From Paenibacillus lautus NBRC 15380 (lineage in GTDB: Bacteria; Bacillota; Bacilli; Paenibacillales; Paenibacillaceae): a DNA stretch of 64,000 nucleotides. The translations under genes were made by a program, and so were the position numbers. The stretch covers positions 248,001-312,000 of the forward strand of contig NZ_BIMF01000002.1 of NCBI RefSeq assembly GCF_004000945.1, given 5' to 3'. The notes beneath the pieces were generated by a model that made no database searches, was not told the DNA's origin, and saw only the letters and a list, made by a program, of their open reading frames with translations. Below are positions 42,801 through 50,932 of this stretch, piece by piece; within the stretch, counting starts at the first letter, position 1, and every line of letters begins with the position of its first letter.

Positions 42801-43066
42801 TCCAGATCAATGACGTTAAGATGACCCGGCTTCCCTTTACTGGTCGCATAAAGCACGTTGCGGCCCTCTTCCTTGCCGGTGGTGCCGTTGAACACGGCCA
42901 CCGTATAGTTGTTAGGGACCAGAATTTCTTCCGGTGTCCCATACGTTTTTTGAGCCAGCCTGCTCTCCCCGGAAGCAGCTGCGACACCACCGCCTCCCGA
43001 GCATGCCAATATAAAACAAATTGCAAACATCAAGACTTGGTACTTGCCACCCTTTCTAATTCTCAT
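39824..43066 (-). CDS. Surface lipoprotein: predicted beta-propeller, carbohydrate-binding-like module, Ig-like domains and C-terminal FIMAH-like domain
   Basis: A 1080-residue exported protein, ATG 43066 with AAGGAGG 6 nt upstream. The lipobox is ILAC with Cys22. Residues about 40-660 are repeats with short strands and GKVY/GKLY/DGLIW-type turns (for example GRVYVGTYPGGKVYQYDPAT), consistent with one or two beta-propellers. Next comes a CBM4/9-like jelly roll (NPGFEEALKGWSP...QWQKVTL), then Ig-like segments (PPVSTVSPSPSPNENGWVNS; TAPVVEF...AIDLAGNQT). The last 70 residues (ALAEHFAAS...GEQAEVLAKLAGHL) resemble the FIMAH domain of Paenibacillus polysaccharide-degrading enzymes. It may be a polysaccharide lyase or a binding protein; no catalytic residues were identified. 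Confidence 0.75.
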   Translation of the reverse strand: MRIRKGGKYQVLMFAICFILACSGGGGVAAASGESRLAQKTYGTPEEILVPNNYTVAVFNGTTGKEEGRNVLYATSKGKPGHLNVIDLEDYKLLRSIPIGPSESSWAHTTAPDGTLFLAADGGGARLWSYSPVTHVPVQVAQFDGQSVPNSITTDEQGRVYVGTYPGGKVYQYDPATKQTKDYGRVIGLLDQEYVRSIAYQGGNIYAGTAHKQIVRVNLTTGEKTNIAASLPVKEDTVYDLSTIDNRYLFARYTDGSGIPGEAFIYDTQTESWLDVVLENVTGLHATDSLDGKLYYMSDKKLKTFDLATHEVELTGMEYNSGFRGVNWVEFPNNPEYPGKNLVTVRYDGGVTIMNIETKQVHLMPPVIPGLPGVVNRLKSVSDTELITTGSQARSSLVDLTDKTATPFSIGQADSVHAVGNKVYMGVYPEGGLYEFDLSTEPGMNNPKRLAVLGNDQERLVDISSSKGKLYISTISGYGTLGGSLTVYDTATGEINVHRNVVQNQSVLSTTVHDGKVFGSTTIRGGLGSEPTEAEAKIFVWDEEKQQKITEFPLRVPGLDKPIFIGDLSAGPDGLIWGASYEYIFAIDPDTYELVKSKKVYPSLNFSQWAHHPLRWSEDGLLYVLFNNKLTVIDPETLEHRTLADTSRFDLHADGNLYFTDMQTNTILYRMEVDGEVVEEPLHTAVPVTNPGFEEALKGWSPLFAPGNGYRYDLSTERSFTGTNSLKITDTLRTASVAVQSDPIPVIPGEEYTAGMNLYIESGQPGFMFRFFDSNNATISTLETHLDESRLAQWQKVTLRGKAPANAAYAKLIAVTSRYNVAAAYYDDFFVTVKDSVPPVSTVSPSPSPNENGWVNSDVSLSISADRAYSIEYSAEGAQPIEKTTVKGSTAQLEITKEGVTTVTYSATNFSGVPEVPGTLKVQIDKTAPVVEFTGERQYTVTDSVYVSCSADDSLSGLAENPCLRPLIERPAYSFEPGSHDISLTAIDLAGNQTEAVFSFEVSVTYDSLSALAEHFAASHPGLAQSLSTKLLTAKEAENRGDSSAKEGMLNAFSNEVSAQSGKILTGEQAEVLAKLAGHL

Positions 43067-43238
43067 AAATAACCTCCTTAGATTCAATCGTTGTCTTCCC
43101 GAAAGATCGCTCCACATGCAGACGGATATCGAACGGGCGTTCAGTCTCTGTTTTTGTATACGGAGCCTCCTTTTTAGATGGATTGATAAGCACCTTGTAA
43201 GTAGAAGATAGAACATGGACGGGGGCCGTCTGGCCCGT

Positions 43239-43267
43239 ATATTAGGCAAATACCAAGATGGTGTCAA
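43239..43267 (-). promoter_or_regulatory. Promoter of the large lipoprotein gene
   Basis: TTGACA (43262-43267), 17 bases, TAATAT (43239-43244) on the minus strand, giving a 5' leader of about 165 nt. Confidence 0.65.
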
Positions 43268-43412
43268 TCGATATTTATCATGCTTCATTACATTTGTCCT
43301 GTTATGGGTCCATGTGGATTTTGCAAAAGAAGTAGAATAATCGCAAAGTCTTCATCGAATTTCCAAGCTTTAAATCCAATAGGAAAATAACAAAACGCAG
43401 GGGATTAACGAC

Positions 43413-43436
43413 AAAAAAAGCCGCAATTTAAGCGGC
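43413..43436 (-). terminator. Second terminator between the exporter and lipoprotein genes
   Basis: GCCGC-TTAAATT-GCGGC with seven T on the minus strand. It lies 160 bases beyond the first terminator of the exporter gene. Confidence 0.75.
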
Positions 43437-43572
43437 CCGGCGTATAATAAAGATTCATATCACTCGCGGCATCATTCCCTCTTTAGGGGGCTCTTTATGA
43501 ATTTCCTCAATTTGTGTTCATAGCAAATTTCCTGAATAACTTGATTGCTTCATATAAAATACTGCGAGGGAT

Positions 43573-43602
43573 AAAAAAATAAAAGACTGCCTCTCAGCAG
43601 TC
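43573..43602 (-). terminator. Terminator of the DMT exporter gene
   Basis: GACTGC-TGAGAG-GCAGTC with TTTTATTTTTTT on the minus strand, 20 bases after the stop codon. Confidence 0.85.
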
Positions 43603-43622
43603 CTTCTTGGTACTTTTGAAGA

Positions 43623-44528
43623 TTACTTGGGTACGGCAGCAACTCTTTCTTTCCGTGTTCGTCCGCCACGATTTGTGATAAATACACCGGATAAAATGAG
43701 AATCAAGCCGATAATCAGGCTCCATCCAATCGGTTCATCCAGCAGTGTATACCCCCAGATCATCGCCGTTGCAGGAACAAGATAGGTGACGGATGTGGCG
43801 AACTCGGGGCTCCCTTTCAAGACCATATAATTGAACAGAATATACGCCACGCCAGAACCGAAGATGCCAAGGCCAACAAAAGAACCTAGATTGGCAGGCT
43901 CCGCGATCTTGGCGAATTCCACCTTTTCCGTTGCAAAAGCGATTATACCGCTCCCTACCATTGCCCCAAACAGCGTTGCGAACGTTAACTGATACATCGT
44001 CAGTCCGCCCAATAAGCGTTTGGATAACTGTGAACCCACAGCATAACACAAAGTAGCACCTATCATCGCCGTGAAGCCAATGAAATCGACGGTAATAAAT
44101 GATCCGGGGCGAATGCCGAGCAGAATGATCAGTCCGACAAGCGCGACACCCATGCCCATCCATTGAATCCGCCTAAATACGGAACCGAAGAACAGTAAAC
44201 CCACGATCATGGTCCATATCGGCGTCGTTGCATTCAATACCGAAGCCATGCTGCTGGCCAGCCTGGTTTCGCTAAACCCGATCAAGGTCCATGGCAGGGC
44301 CATATTGATCATCGCTATTAAGATGGTTGGCAGCCAACGGATATCGCGCAGGTCGAACGGCTTTCGCATGATAAGCATGACAACCGTAATGAAGAGAAAT
44401 CCAAAGGTTGACCGCAGAAAGGCGATCCCCCACGGGCCGAAATCGTGTAGCAAGTTTTTGATGAAAAAGAACGAACCTCCCCATATGAGACTCAGGAGGA
44501 TGAGAGCAATATATAAGGATCGTGCCAA
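43623..44528 (-). CDS. EamA/DMT family transporter
   Basis: A 301-residue membrane protein with ten hydrophobic segments in two EamA repeats (SLIWGGSFFFIKNLL begins the first, GATLCYAVGSQLSKRLL the second). The C-terminal DEPIGWSLIIGLILILSGVF is typical. The start is TTG 44528, 7 nt after AGAAGG. Family members export amino acids, metabolites or drugs; the substrate is unknown. Single gene with its own terminator. Confidence 0.88.
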   Translation of the reverse strand: MARSLYIALILLSLIWGGSFFFIKNLLHDFGPWGIAFLRSTFGFLFITVVMLIMRKPFDLRDIRWLPTILIAMINMALPWTLIGFSETRLASSMASVLNATTPIWTMIVGLLFFGSVFRRIQWMGMGVALVGLIILLGIRPGSFITVDFIGFTAMIGATLCYAVGSQLSKRLLGGLTMYQLTFATLFGAMVGSGIIAFATEKVEFAKIAEPANLGSFVGLGIFGSGVAYILFNYMVLKGSPEFATSVTYLVPATAMIWGYTLLDEPIGWSLIIGLILILSGVFITNRGGRTRKERVAAVPK

Positions 44529-44669
44529 CTTAATACCTTCTTTCTATATTAGGGACATCCTTATAAGTTAACATCTCATCAGGGAAGTTGTACAGAGCGA
44601 TTCTAAACCGAGCTCTTGCAGCAGCTTCTCTTGGAATGATTCATGCATAATACTTAAGCCAAGCGGCAT

Positions 44670-45536
44670 TCATGTAGGCTGGCACGCCTGGCGGTACTGC
44701 CTCGGTGAAACCCCGTACTGTTTGCGAAACTGATCGGCAAAATGATTGTAACTGTTAAACCCGACATCCTGCGCGGCTTCGTTCGCCGTACGGCCGGAAT
44801 GGGTCATCAATAAGGCGGCATGGCGAATCCTCATTTGATTCAGATGCTCCAAGATGGTGTACCCCGTTTCTTGTTTGAACAAATGGGCCAGCCTGGACCC
44901 CGATATTCCGACCTCTCGCGATAAAGCATCAATTTTTATGTCTTCTTTTAACGAGCGAGACAATATGCCAAGGGTCTGCTCGACTCTGGGGTCGAGTCTT
45001 TTGTGCGTGCGCTGTGCAAGCAGAAGCAAAATCTCACGCAGGGCGTTCTGACACAGTGCCTCCCACAGTTCTAACCGGTCCAGCGAATCTTGCAGCACAT
45101 TCCGAAATGCGAGCTCGACACGTCTTCGGACATGTTCATCCGGCAGGGCTTCAACCAGAAACTCCTCGTTTCGCAGCAGCCTGTTTTCCGGAAGCCCGGG
45201 ATAATGGATCCACAGGAAGTTCCAGCGTTTCCCCTGCACAGTCCCGTATTCGTGAGCGATGTTGGCTTGCAGCAGGCCGAGCTCCCCGGGCCCACAGCGT
45301 TTCTCCCCGGCAGGCGTCCGGAAATAGCCCTCTCCATGCAGCGTGTAGACAAGCAGCCAATCCTGCATCCCGTGAGGACGACGCAGCCGATAAGCATCGT
45401 CTTGATCGAAATGGTCGCCGAATATGGTGCCGGTACTTTCTAAGGATATGCCTTCCCGTCCGTCAGGCGTTCGCACAAACCTCTCCTCCTCTGTACCTCG
45501 AATAGCAGAATCCCGGTAATTATAAGCAGATATCAT
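44670..45536 (-). CDS. AraC family regulator (divergent from PhyH 2)
   Basis: A 288-residue regulator. ATG 45536 follows GAGAGGA closely. The N-terminal cupin sensor has QDWLLVYTLHGEGYFRTPAG and NIAHEYGTVQGKRWNFLWIH. The C-terminus has two helix-turn-helix motifs (IDALSREVGISGSRLAHLFK, ANEAAQDVGFNSYNHFADQF). Its start is 75 bases from that of the divergent dioxygenase, so both probably share a control region. This repeats the arrangement at 28446-30239. Confidence 0.9.
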   Translation of the reverse strand: MISAYNYRDSAIRGTEEERFVRTPDGREGISLESTGTIFGDHFDQDDAYRLRRPHGMQDWLLVYTLHGEGYFRTPAGEKRCGPGELGLLQANIAHEYGTVQGKRWNFLWIHYPGLPENRLLRNEEFLVEALPDEHVRRRVELAFRNVLQDSLDRLELWEALCQNALREILLLLAQRTHKRLDPRVEQTLGILSRSLKEDIKIDALSREVGISGSRLAHLFKQETGYTILEHLNQMRIRHAALLMTHSGRTANEAAQDVGFNSYNHFADQFRKQYGVSPRQYRQACQPT

Positions 45537-45610
45537 ACTTCCTCTCAAGTTAAGCAGACCTTATTCTATTGTCAACAGGAAAAAACAATAATCTTACGGG
45601 AGGAATTCTT

Positions 45611-46417
45611 ATGCGAGAGAAGTTAAAGGTATTGACGGAAGAGCAGCTGCACAAGTTCGAAACGGAGGGGTATTTAATTGTAAAAGGGCTCTTCCGCCAA
45701 GAAGAGCTGTCGGAAATCGAAGCGACGTTTGAGGAGATCAGCCAAACGACCGTTCCTGGCCACTTTGAACCGGTGTTGGATGATGAAACTGCCGAACCGC
45801 TGAAGCGTTATCCCCGTGTGATGCATCCGCACCGCTTTAATGCAACGGCGAAGAAATACATGCTGCACATGCCTGTCATGGAGGTGCTGGCCGATTTGTA
45901 TGGCGAACCGGCGCTTGCAGCTCAAAGCATGTTCTATTACAAACCCCCGGGTTCCCGCGGTCAAGCGCTCCACCAGGACAACTTCTACCTGCAGGTCGAG
46001 CCTGGCAACTGTATCGCGGCATGGGCCGCAATCGACGCGGCAGATGAACAGAACGGCGGTTTACTCGTCGTTCCAAAAACAAGTGATTATGCTCTGGTGT
46101 GCCCGGAAGAAGCCGATTCGAACGAGTCGTTTACTACTCATTTCGTGAAGCCGCCCAAGGATAGACAGGTCCTCCCCGCGATCATGGACAAAGGCGATGT
46201 GCTGTTCTTTAACGGCAACCTGATCCACGGCTCCTACCGCAACAAATCCAACCGGTTCCGCCGCGCCTTCATCTGCCACTACGCCAACGCATCGGCTACC
46301 AAGATCGGAGCATTCTATCGGCCGCTGTTCCGGGAAGACGGTACGGAGATCAATCTGGACATCAATCCGAATGGCGGTCCGTGCGGCGTTGAATTCGAAA
46401 CGCCTTATCCCCATTGA
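45611..46417 (+). CDS. Phytanoyl-CoA dioxygenase (PhyH) family protein 2
   Basis: A 268-residue Fe(II)/2-oxoglutarate oxygenase-type protein, ATG 45611 with GGAGG 7 nt upstream. The HxD pair is in ALHQDNFYL, the distal His in LIHGSYRN, and the 2-oxoglutarate Arg is likely in NRFRRAFICHY. It is only distantly related to PhyH 1 but has the same fold markers and the same AraC partner. It would hydroxylate a small organic molecule; the substrate is unknown. Confidence 0.87.
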   Translation: MREKLKVLTEEQLHKFETEGYLIVKGLFRQEELSEIEATFEEISQTTVPGHFEPVLDDETAEPLKRYPRVMHPHRFNATAKKYMLHMPVMEVLADLYGEPALAAQSMFYYKPPGSRGQALHQDNFYLQVEPGNCIAAWAAIDAADEQNGGLLVVPKTSDYALVCPEEADSNESFTTHFVKPPKDRQVLPAIMDKGDVLFFNGNLIHGSYRNKSNRFRRAFICHYANASATKIGAFYRPLFREDGTEINLDINPNGGPCGVEFETPYPH

Positions 46418-46423
46418 AATAAA

Positions 46424-46468
46424 GGCGGCCAGCGTACATGTTCACGGCGCTGGTCGCCTATTTTCTTT
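46424..46468. terminator. Bidirectional terminator between PhyH 2 and the ADP-ribosylglycohydrolase gene
   Basis: GGCG(G)CCAGCG/CGCTGG(T)CGCC hairpin with A-rich and T-rich flanks; it serves the plus-strand gene best. Confidence 0.75.
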
Positions 46469-46538
46469 TCTTCGAATAGAAGTGCTTGGTATACATCTGA
46501 ACCACTCGAGCATTTTCAAGTCGGTCTATGCATCCCGT

Positions 46539-47858
46539 TTATATCTCTCGCTTGGAATCGATATATGTCTGCTCTGCTACGGCGGTAAATCGCTCGACCA
46601 GGTCGCTGATCTTGAACTTCTCCGCACCGATCATATAAGTCGTTACCGTATCATGAAATGGCGCATGCCAATGGGCAGGCACGCCCTCCTTGCCAACGAT
46701 CGCACCGACAATGCTGCCTGCGGTAGCAGCCGTGCAATCGTTATCCAGCCCCATCGCCACTGTCTCGGAAATGACCTTGGACACATCCGTCCCTCCGATC
46801 ATTAATCCGAAGACGGTCAAACATGCGTTATTGTTCGTATGAACGCCGGACATGCCTTGAAAACGCTTGTTCACGGCTTCTCGCGCTTCTGCGTAGTTTC
46901 GGATATCTCCACATATGGCGAGCGCCCATTCGATATCCTTATATAGGCTGCAATCTCTAGGAATTTCAGTCAACCCGATTCGAAGGGCGTTCTCAGGGTG
47001 ATCGACACCGAAGGCGGCGGCTTGTGCCGCACTAAAAAACATTTCACCATAGATCCCGTTCCTTCGATGGCTCAAGTAGGCATCACGATATGCGTATTCC
47101 GCAGCTTTCGACGGAAACCCCGGTGCTATATAGGCCCACGGGTCGGATCGAATATCTGCTCCGATCCATTGACAGTACGGATTGTCTAAGTTCGCTGCTT
47201 CCATTGCCGTCCTGCCTGCCCTCAAGTTACGAAGTGCAACTTCTTCGGCTGTGCATGCGAGCGGTAAGTATTTCACCCAGCTCTTTCCCACGTCCTCCGT
47301 CGTAAAATGAATCCCATGTTCCTCCGCAATGAGCAGCCCCAGGATCGTATACGTAATATCATCGTCGACTGGAACGCCATTCATGCCTTCAAGCGTATAT
47401 TCATAGAACGTGCTCTTCCCATATCGCCTATGGTTCGGATTCTTAATTTTGGACCAATAGTTCTGCGGTGGAAATGGATCCCCTATGTATTCGGCCCAAC
47501 TCTTCATTTCATGCACTTCCCATAGTTCGACCGGAGCTCCCAGCGTACACCCGGCGAATCGTGCCAGCATGGCGCCCTCCAGCTTATCTTTATACACGGA
47601 CTTATTGAACGTATTCCACATTCTTCGAGGCCCGTTAGGCCGAAGTGACTGAATCCCCCGCAGATCATCCGGCTCATGAGAAGCCAGTTTCTCGTCAACA
47701 GGCAGGTCTTGCAATTTCCGAGCGGCTGCATGCATTGCCCTTTCAATGTCCAGCCAGACGCTGGAAACGCCATCTGCTCCGTATTCATGGGCTAATCGCC
47801 CATACTCCATAATTTTTTCGGCTAACTCGGCCAATTTCGGTTCTACAGGATACGCCAT
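46539..47858 (-). CDS. ADP-ribosylglycohydrolase family protein
   Basis: A 439-residue protein. ATG 47858 follows GGAGAG by 6 nt. Metal-binding motifs of the DraG fold are present: VPVDDDITYT near residue 170 and GLDNDCTAATAGSIVGAIVG near residue 380. An N-terminal extension of about 95 residues precedes the catalytic domain. Classical members remove ADP-ribose from proteins; many bacterial relatives beside sugar regulators may act on other N- or O-glycosides. It is divergent from an AraC regulator, so induction by a metabolite is likely. Confidence 0.85.
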   Translation of the reverse strand: MAYPVEPKLAELAEKIMEYGRLAHEYGADGVSSVWLDIERAMHAAARKLQDLPVDEKLASHEPDDLRGIQSLRPNGPRRMWNTFNKSVYKDKLEGAMLARFAGCTLGAPVELWEVHEMKSWAEYIGDPFPPQNYWSKIKNPNHRRYGKSTFYEYTLEGMNGVPVDDDITYTILGLLIAEEHGIHFTTEDVGKSWVKYLPLACTAEEVALRNLRAGRTAMEAANLDNPYCQWIGADIRSDPWAYIAPGFPSKAAEYAYRDAYLSHRRNGIYGEMFFSAAQAAAFGVDHPENALRIGLTEIPRDCSLYKDIEWALAICGDIRNYAEAREAVNKRFQGMSGVHTNNNACLTVFGLMIGGTDVSKVISETVAMGLDNDCTAATAGSIVGAIVGKEGVPAHWHAPFHDTVTTYMIGAEKFKISDLVERFTAVAEQTYIDSKREI

Positions 47859-47951
47859 GTCACACTCTCCTCCCACTTCCTGGTGTAATCGATTTCAACC
47901 CTAGTTTATAATAAGAAAAATAACAATTCTGCTAAAAAAGGACTGAAAACT

Positions 47952-48860
47952 ATGCAGAAACGACCATATTCATACGAGGTCATCTCTCAGCCGTATCTGC
48001 TTCCTCCGGCCTTTCCTGTTGATTGGATAGAGAACTACGTCCAGAACGATGCCGATATTACGTATCTGCATTTTCACAATTGTCTTGAAATCGGATACTG
48101 CTGCGAAGGCTCGGGCGTGTTTTTCGTAGAGCAAAAGATAATGCCTTACTCGAAAGGTGATGTGAGCATTATTTTTCCGGGCCAGCTTCATCTTGCCCAA
48201 AGCGTAAAAGGGCAAGTTAGCCGCTGGCATTTCTGCTTCTTGGATCCGATTGCGCTACTCAAGATTTCTTCTTCCCAATCGTGGAATGATCCTACACCAG
48301 CGGGATATTCACGGTTCACCAATATCATCAGTCCCAAGGACGCTCCTGACATAACGTTAATGACGGAATATCTCATGAAAGAGCTGGGGCTTCAACAGCG
48401 AGGGTACGAATCCGCCGTCAAGGGCTATGTCTGGACCCTGATGACGCTCATCACCAGAATTATCGATGTCCAGATGGCTGACCATACGCCTGTTGCTGAA
48501 GCTGCCGATCGGACTTCCATGAACAAAATATCCAAAGCACTTGAGTATATCTCGCAGCATTACATGGAACCGATGCAAATTCATGAATTGGCGGCAGCTT
48601 GCAGCCTTAGCGTCACACATTTTCGTCGTACGTTCCGCGCGTGCATGGGGATGGCTCCGCTCGATTACCTGAACAACGTACGAATGCAAATGGCATCTGC
48701 ATTGCTGTGCCATACTGACAACAGCATACTGTCTATCTCGGAAGAGGTTGGCTATGCCTCCGTATCCAGCTTCAACCGTCATTTCAAGCAATGGATGGGA
48801 GTTGCTCCCTCCAAATGGAGAACGATGAAACGTCAGAGCGAACGACCTATGAAGCCCTAG
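47952..48860 (+). CDS. AraC family regulator (divergent from the ADP-ribosylglycohydrolase)
   Basis: A 302-residue regulator. The N-terminal cupin has ITYLHFHNCLEIGYCCEGSG and VSIIFPGQLHLAQSV; the C-terminal pair of helix-turn-helix motifs is IHELAAACSLSVTHFRRTFR and ILSISEEVGYASVSSFNRHF. AAGGA lies 9 nt before ATG. The start is 93 bases from the divergent gene, which it probably controls. Confidence 0.9.
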   Translation: MQKRPYSYEVISQPYLLPPAFPVDWIENYVQNDADITYLHFHNCLEIGYCCEGSGVFFVEQKIMPYSKGDVSIIFPGQLHLAQSVKGQVSRWHFCFLDPIALLKISSSQSWNDPTPAGYSRFTNIISPKDAPDITLMTEYLMKELGLQQRGYESAVKGYVWTLMTLITRIIDVQMADHTPVAEAADRTSMNKISKALEYISQHYMEPMQIHELAAACSLSVTHFRRTFRACMGMAPLDYLNNVRMQMASALLCHTDNSILSISEEVGYASVSSFNRHFKQWMGVAPSKWRTMKRQSERPMKP

Positions 48861-49136
48861 GTTTAAGTGTTCCAGTACCGTGGTACCCGAACCGGCCGAA
48901 TCGGTTATCACCGGAGGTTTTGCGGTGTTTTCGCTCGTTCTCTTTTCGTGTTGACAAAATCCTAATCCTCCCATACATTTTGCAGCGGAAGGCCGAGCTC
49001 CGTTCTGGCTGCATCCACAATCATCTGAATAAAAGCGGTTTTCTCCCTTTATATATAAAAAAACGCCATTGATGAAGAAAGAATGGAATTTATATCCATT
49101 TTTCATAAAATTCGGCGTAAGGTACAATCATAGAAA
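48861..49136. other. Intergenic region with no supported gene
   Basis: An isolated promoter-like TTGACA-17-TACATT (48951-48979, plus strand) has no ORF or terminator behind it. I found nothing else of note. Confidence 0.5.
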
Positions 49137-49163
49137 AGCCCTACCATAGATCTTGGTAGGGCT
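49132..49163 (-). terminator. Terminator of the TetR/dehydrogenase operon
   Basis: AGCCCTACCA-7 nt-TGGTAGGGCT, a 10-bp perfect stem followed by TTTTC on the minus strand. Confidence 0.8.
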
Positions 49164-49169
49164 GATTCA

Positions 49170-50192
49170 TTAGGATAAGTGCATATCAACTAAAATTTTG
49201 CATTGTTTCCGATCATTAGCCAATGTTTCAAAACCTTTCTCGACAATATCACCGAGCGGTATGAGGCTTGTGATGACCTTGTTTCCGTCAATGATACCTC
49301 CGGCGAGCAATCGAATCACCTCGGGGAACAGGTTTACGTAAGCGTAAGAACCGGTAATTTTGGCTTCGGTCTTTACAAAGCTGTTCGGACTAAAGGTGAC
49401 CGGCTGTTCCCATAAGCTCACAACTTTGAATTCCCCGCCTTTTCTCACCGCACTTACGCCGCTCAAGAATGTGGCCTGCACACCCGCCGCATCAAAGGCT
49501 ACGTCCACTCCTCCGTCCGTCAGTTCCTTGATTCGTGCGACTGCATCGACTTCAACCGGGTTAAGCACGTGGGTTGCACCTAGCTCCAGCGCCTTCTCCC
49601 GGCGGTCATCGGAAACTTCCACGACGAATATTTCGCTTGCTCCCGCCGCTTTCACCGCTTGCAGAAGCAAAAGACCGATGGGACCAGCCCCAAAGATAGC
49701 TGTCGTATCGCCAAGACGCAGCGTGCTTTGTCGTACAGCATGCACCGCTACGGCCGTAGGCTCGACGAGTGCTCCAAGCTTGACGTCCATTCCAACTGGA
49801 AGCTTGAACGCATTCTCCTCTCTGACAACGGCGTATTCCGCGAACCCACCAGAAATGGAATAACCGTAACCGGTGCTGTTCGAGCAGAGGTTCGCCATCC
49901 CTCTTCGGCAATTGGAGCAGTGGCCACAAGCGATGAGTGGTTCAACGGCCACCTGATCACCAGGCTCCACGGTGGTTACGCCTTCTCCTACTTCAACAAC
50001 CGTACCGGAGAATTCATGTCCGAGGACCGGCTGCGTGCGGATTGGAAATGTCCCCGCTAAATATTCATGCATGTCGCTTCCGCATATGCCTGCATAATCC
50101 ACTTTGACGAGTACCTTTCCCGCTTCAAGAAGAGGAATGGCTGTTTCTTCAACCTTTATGTCTTTAGTTCCGTATATTTTCGCTGCTCTCAT
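49170..50192 (-). CDS. Zinc-dependent alcohol/polyol dehydrogenase (butanediol/sorbitol/threonine dehydrogenase type)
   Basis: A 340-residue MDR enzyme. Catalytic zinc ligands are Cys37 (GICGSDMHEY), the His of GHEFSG, and a downstream Glu; structural zinc is bound by CGHCSNCRRGMANLC. The NAD(P) site is FGAGPIGLLLLQ with an acidic strand end (VVEVSDDRREKA). GICGSDMHEYLAG resembles (R,R)-butanediol dehydrogenases most, but polyol or threonine oxidation is equally possible. ATG 50192 has AAAGGGG 8 nt upstream. It starts 20 bases after the TetR gene, so the two form an operon. Confidence 0.87.
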   Translation of the reverse strand: MRAAKIYGTKDIKVEETAIPLLEAGKVLVKVDYAGICGSDMHEYLAGTFPIRTQPVLGHEFSGTVVEVGEGVTTVEPGDQVAVEPLIACGHCSNCRRGMANLCSNSTGYGYSISGGFAEYAVVREENAFKLPVGMDVKLGALVEPTAVAVHAVRQSTLRLGDTTAIFGAGPIGLLLLQAVKAAGASEIFVVEVSDDRREKALELGATHVLNPVEVDAVARIKELTDGGVDVAFDAAGVQATFLSGVSAVRKGGEFKVVSLWEQPVTFSPNSFVKTEAKITGSYAYVNLFPEVIRLLAGGIIDGNKVITSLIPLGDIVEKGFETLANDRKQCKILVDMHLS

Positions 50193-50212
50193 GATGTTAT
50201 CCCCTTTGCTGT

Positions 50213-50821
50213 TCACGATGAATGTAAACCATTCAAGACAAGGCGAATAATATGCTCAGCTGCCTGCGTGGCATTGTCCTCCGTAGGGGGCAAATCGCTG
50301 AACACTGGCTCGAGGAACGGGTTCTGTCTGGAAAAGATAACGACCCCCATCACAAAATGGACGGCGTGCACAATCGATTCGAACTGAAACATGCCACGGC
50401 TCTTCCCTGCTTCCAGTATAGCTCTTAGATGTACCCAAGAAGGATAATAGGCATTCGAAAGCAGCTTGAGCCGTGGACTTTGCATCATCATTTCCTGTTG
50501 CAGGATATGAATCAGCTCTTCGTTATCGTAACGATATGCAACAAAACCACGGATAAACGTTTCAAGCGCGTTGATTGGCTCCTCCAAGTTGAAGGACAGC
50601 TTTGCAAAATGTTCATTAAGCGGTTCGAACAAAGCATAGAGCAGCTTGTCCTTTCCTCCGAAATGGTAGGATACAAGCGCTAATGCGACACCTGCTTCGT
50701 CACAAATTTGCCTGACGCTGGTGCCTTCAAACCCTTTTCTGGCAAAAAGCTTCTTCGCTGCCTCTAAAATCTTCTGCTTTACGTCCTTTTCCTGATCCTT
50801 TACCTGTTCTTCGTTTACCAT
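50213..50821 (-). CDS. TetR/AcrR family regulator
   Basis: A 202-residue regulator. The helix-turn-helix is KILEAAKKLFARKGFEGTSV then RQICDEAGVALALVSYHFG; the C-terminal domain is of the CecR/YbiH-like kind (ETFIRGFVAYRYDN...LIHILQQEMM). The SD is weak (GGTAATGGAT). It is first in the operon with the zinc dehydrogenase and lies 80 bases downstream of a perfect palindrome that is its probable operator. Confidence 0.88.
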   Translation of the reverse strand: MVNEEQVKDQEKDVKQKILEAAKKLFARKGFEGTSVRQICDEAGVALALVSYHFGGKDKLLYALFEPLNEHFAKLSFNLEEPINALETFIRGFVAYRYDNEELIHILQQEMMMQSPRLKLLSNAYYPSWVHLRAILEAGKSRGMFQFESIVHAVHFVMGVVIFSRQNPFLEPVFSDLPPTEDNATQAAEHIIRLVLNGLHSS

Positions 50822-50899
50822 TCGATATCCATTACCTGTCTACATGTATTTGCTATTCCAATTATTCGTTAAGTTGATCCTTTGATTTGAACGTTCGTT

Positions 50900-50915
50900 T
50901 TGAACAATTGTTCAA
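50900..50915. promoter_or_regulatory. Palindromic operator upstream of the TetR/dehydrogenase operon
   Basis: TTGAACAATTGTTCAA is a perfect 16-bp palindrome; a second partial site with GAACGTTC lies at 50889-50896. Symmetry and place fit TetR autoregulation. Confidence 0.5.
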
Positions 50916-50932
50916 GCAGCTGCGAATTCATT

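Larger units (their letters stand above)
43067..43622. other. Intergenic region upstream of the large lipoprotein
   Basis: It holds the lipoprotein promoter, a GC-rich 5'-UTR hairpin (GGGCC-AGAC-GGCCC, about 43222-43236) and two minus-strand terminators in series (43413-43436, 43573-43602). The 130 bases between the terminators have no ORF; a small RNA there is possible but unsupported. Confidence 0.6.

Noticed and set aside
48951-48979. Isolated plus-strand promoter TTGACA-17-TACATT in a gene-free stretch
   Set aside because: No ORF, terminator or conserved structure follows it; a chance match is likely.
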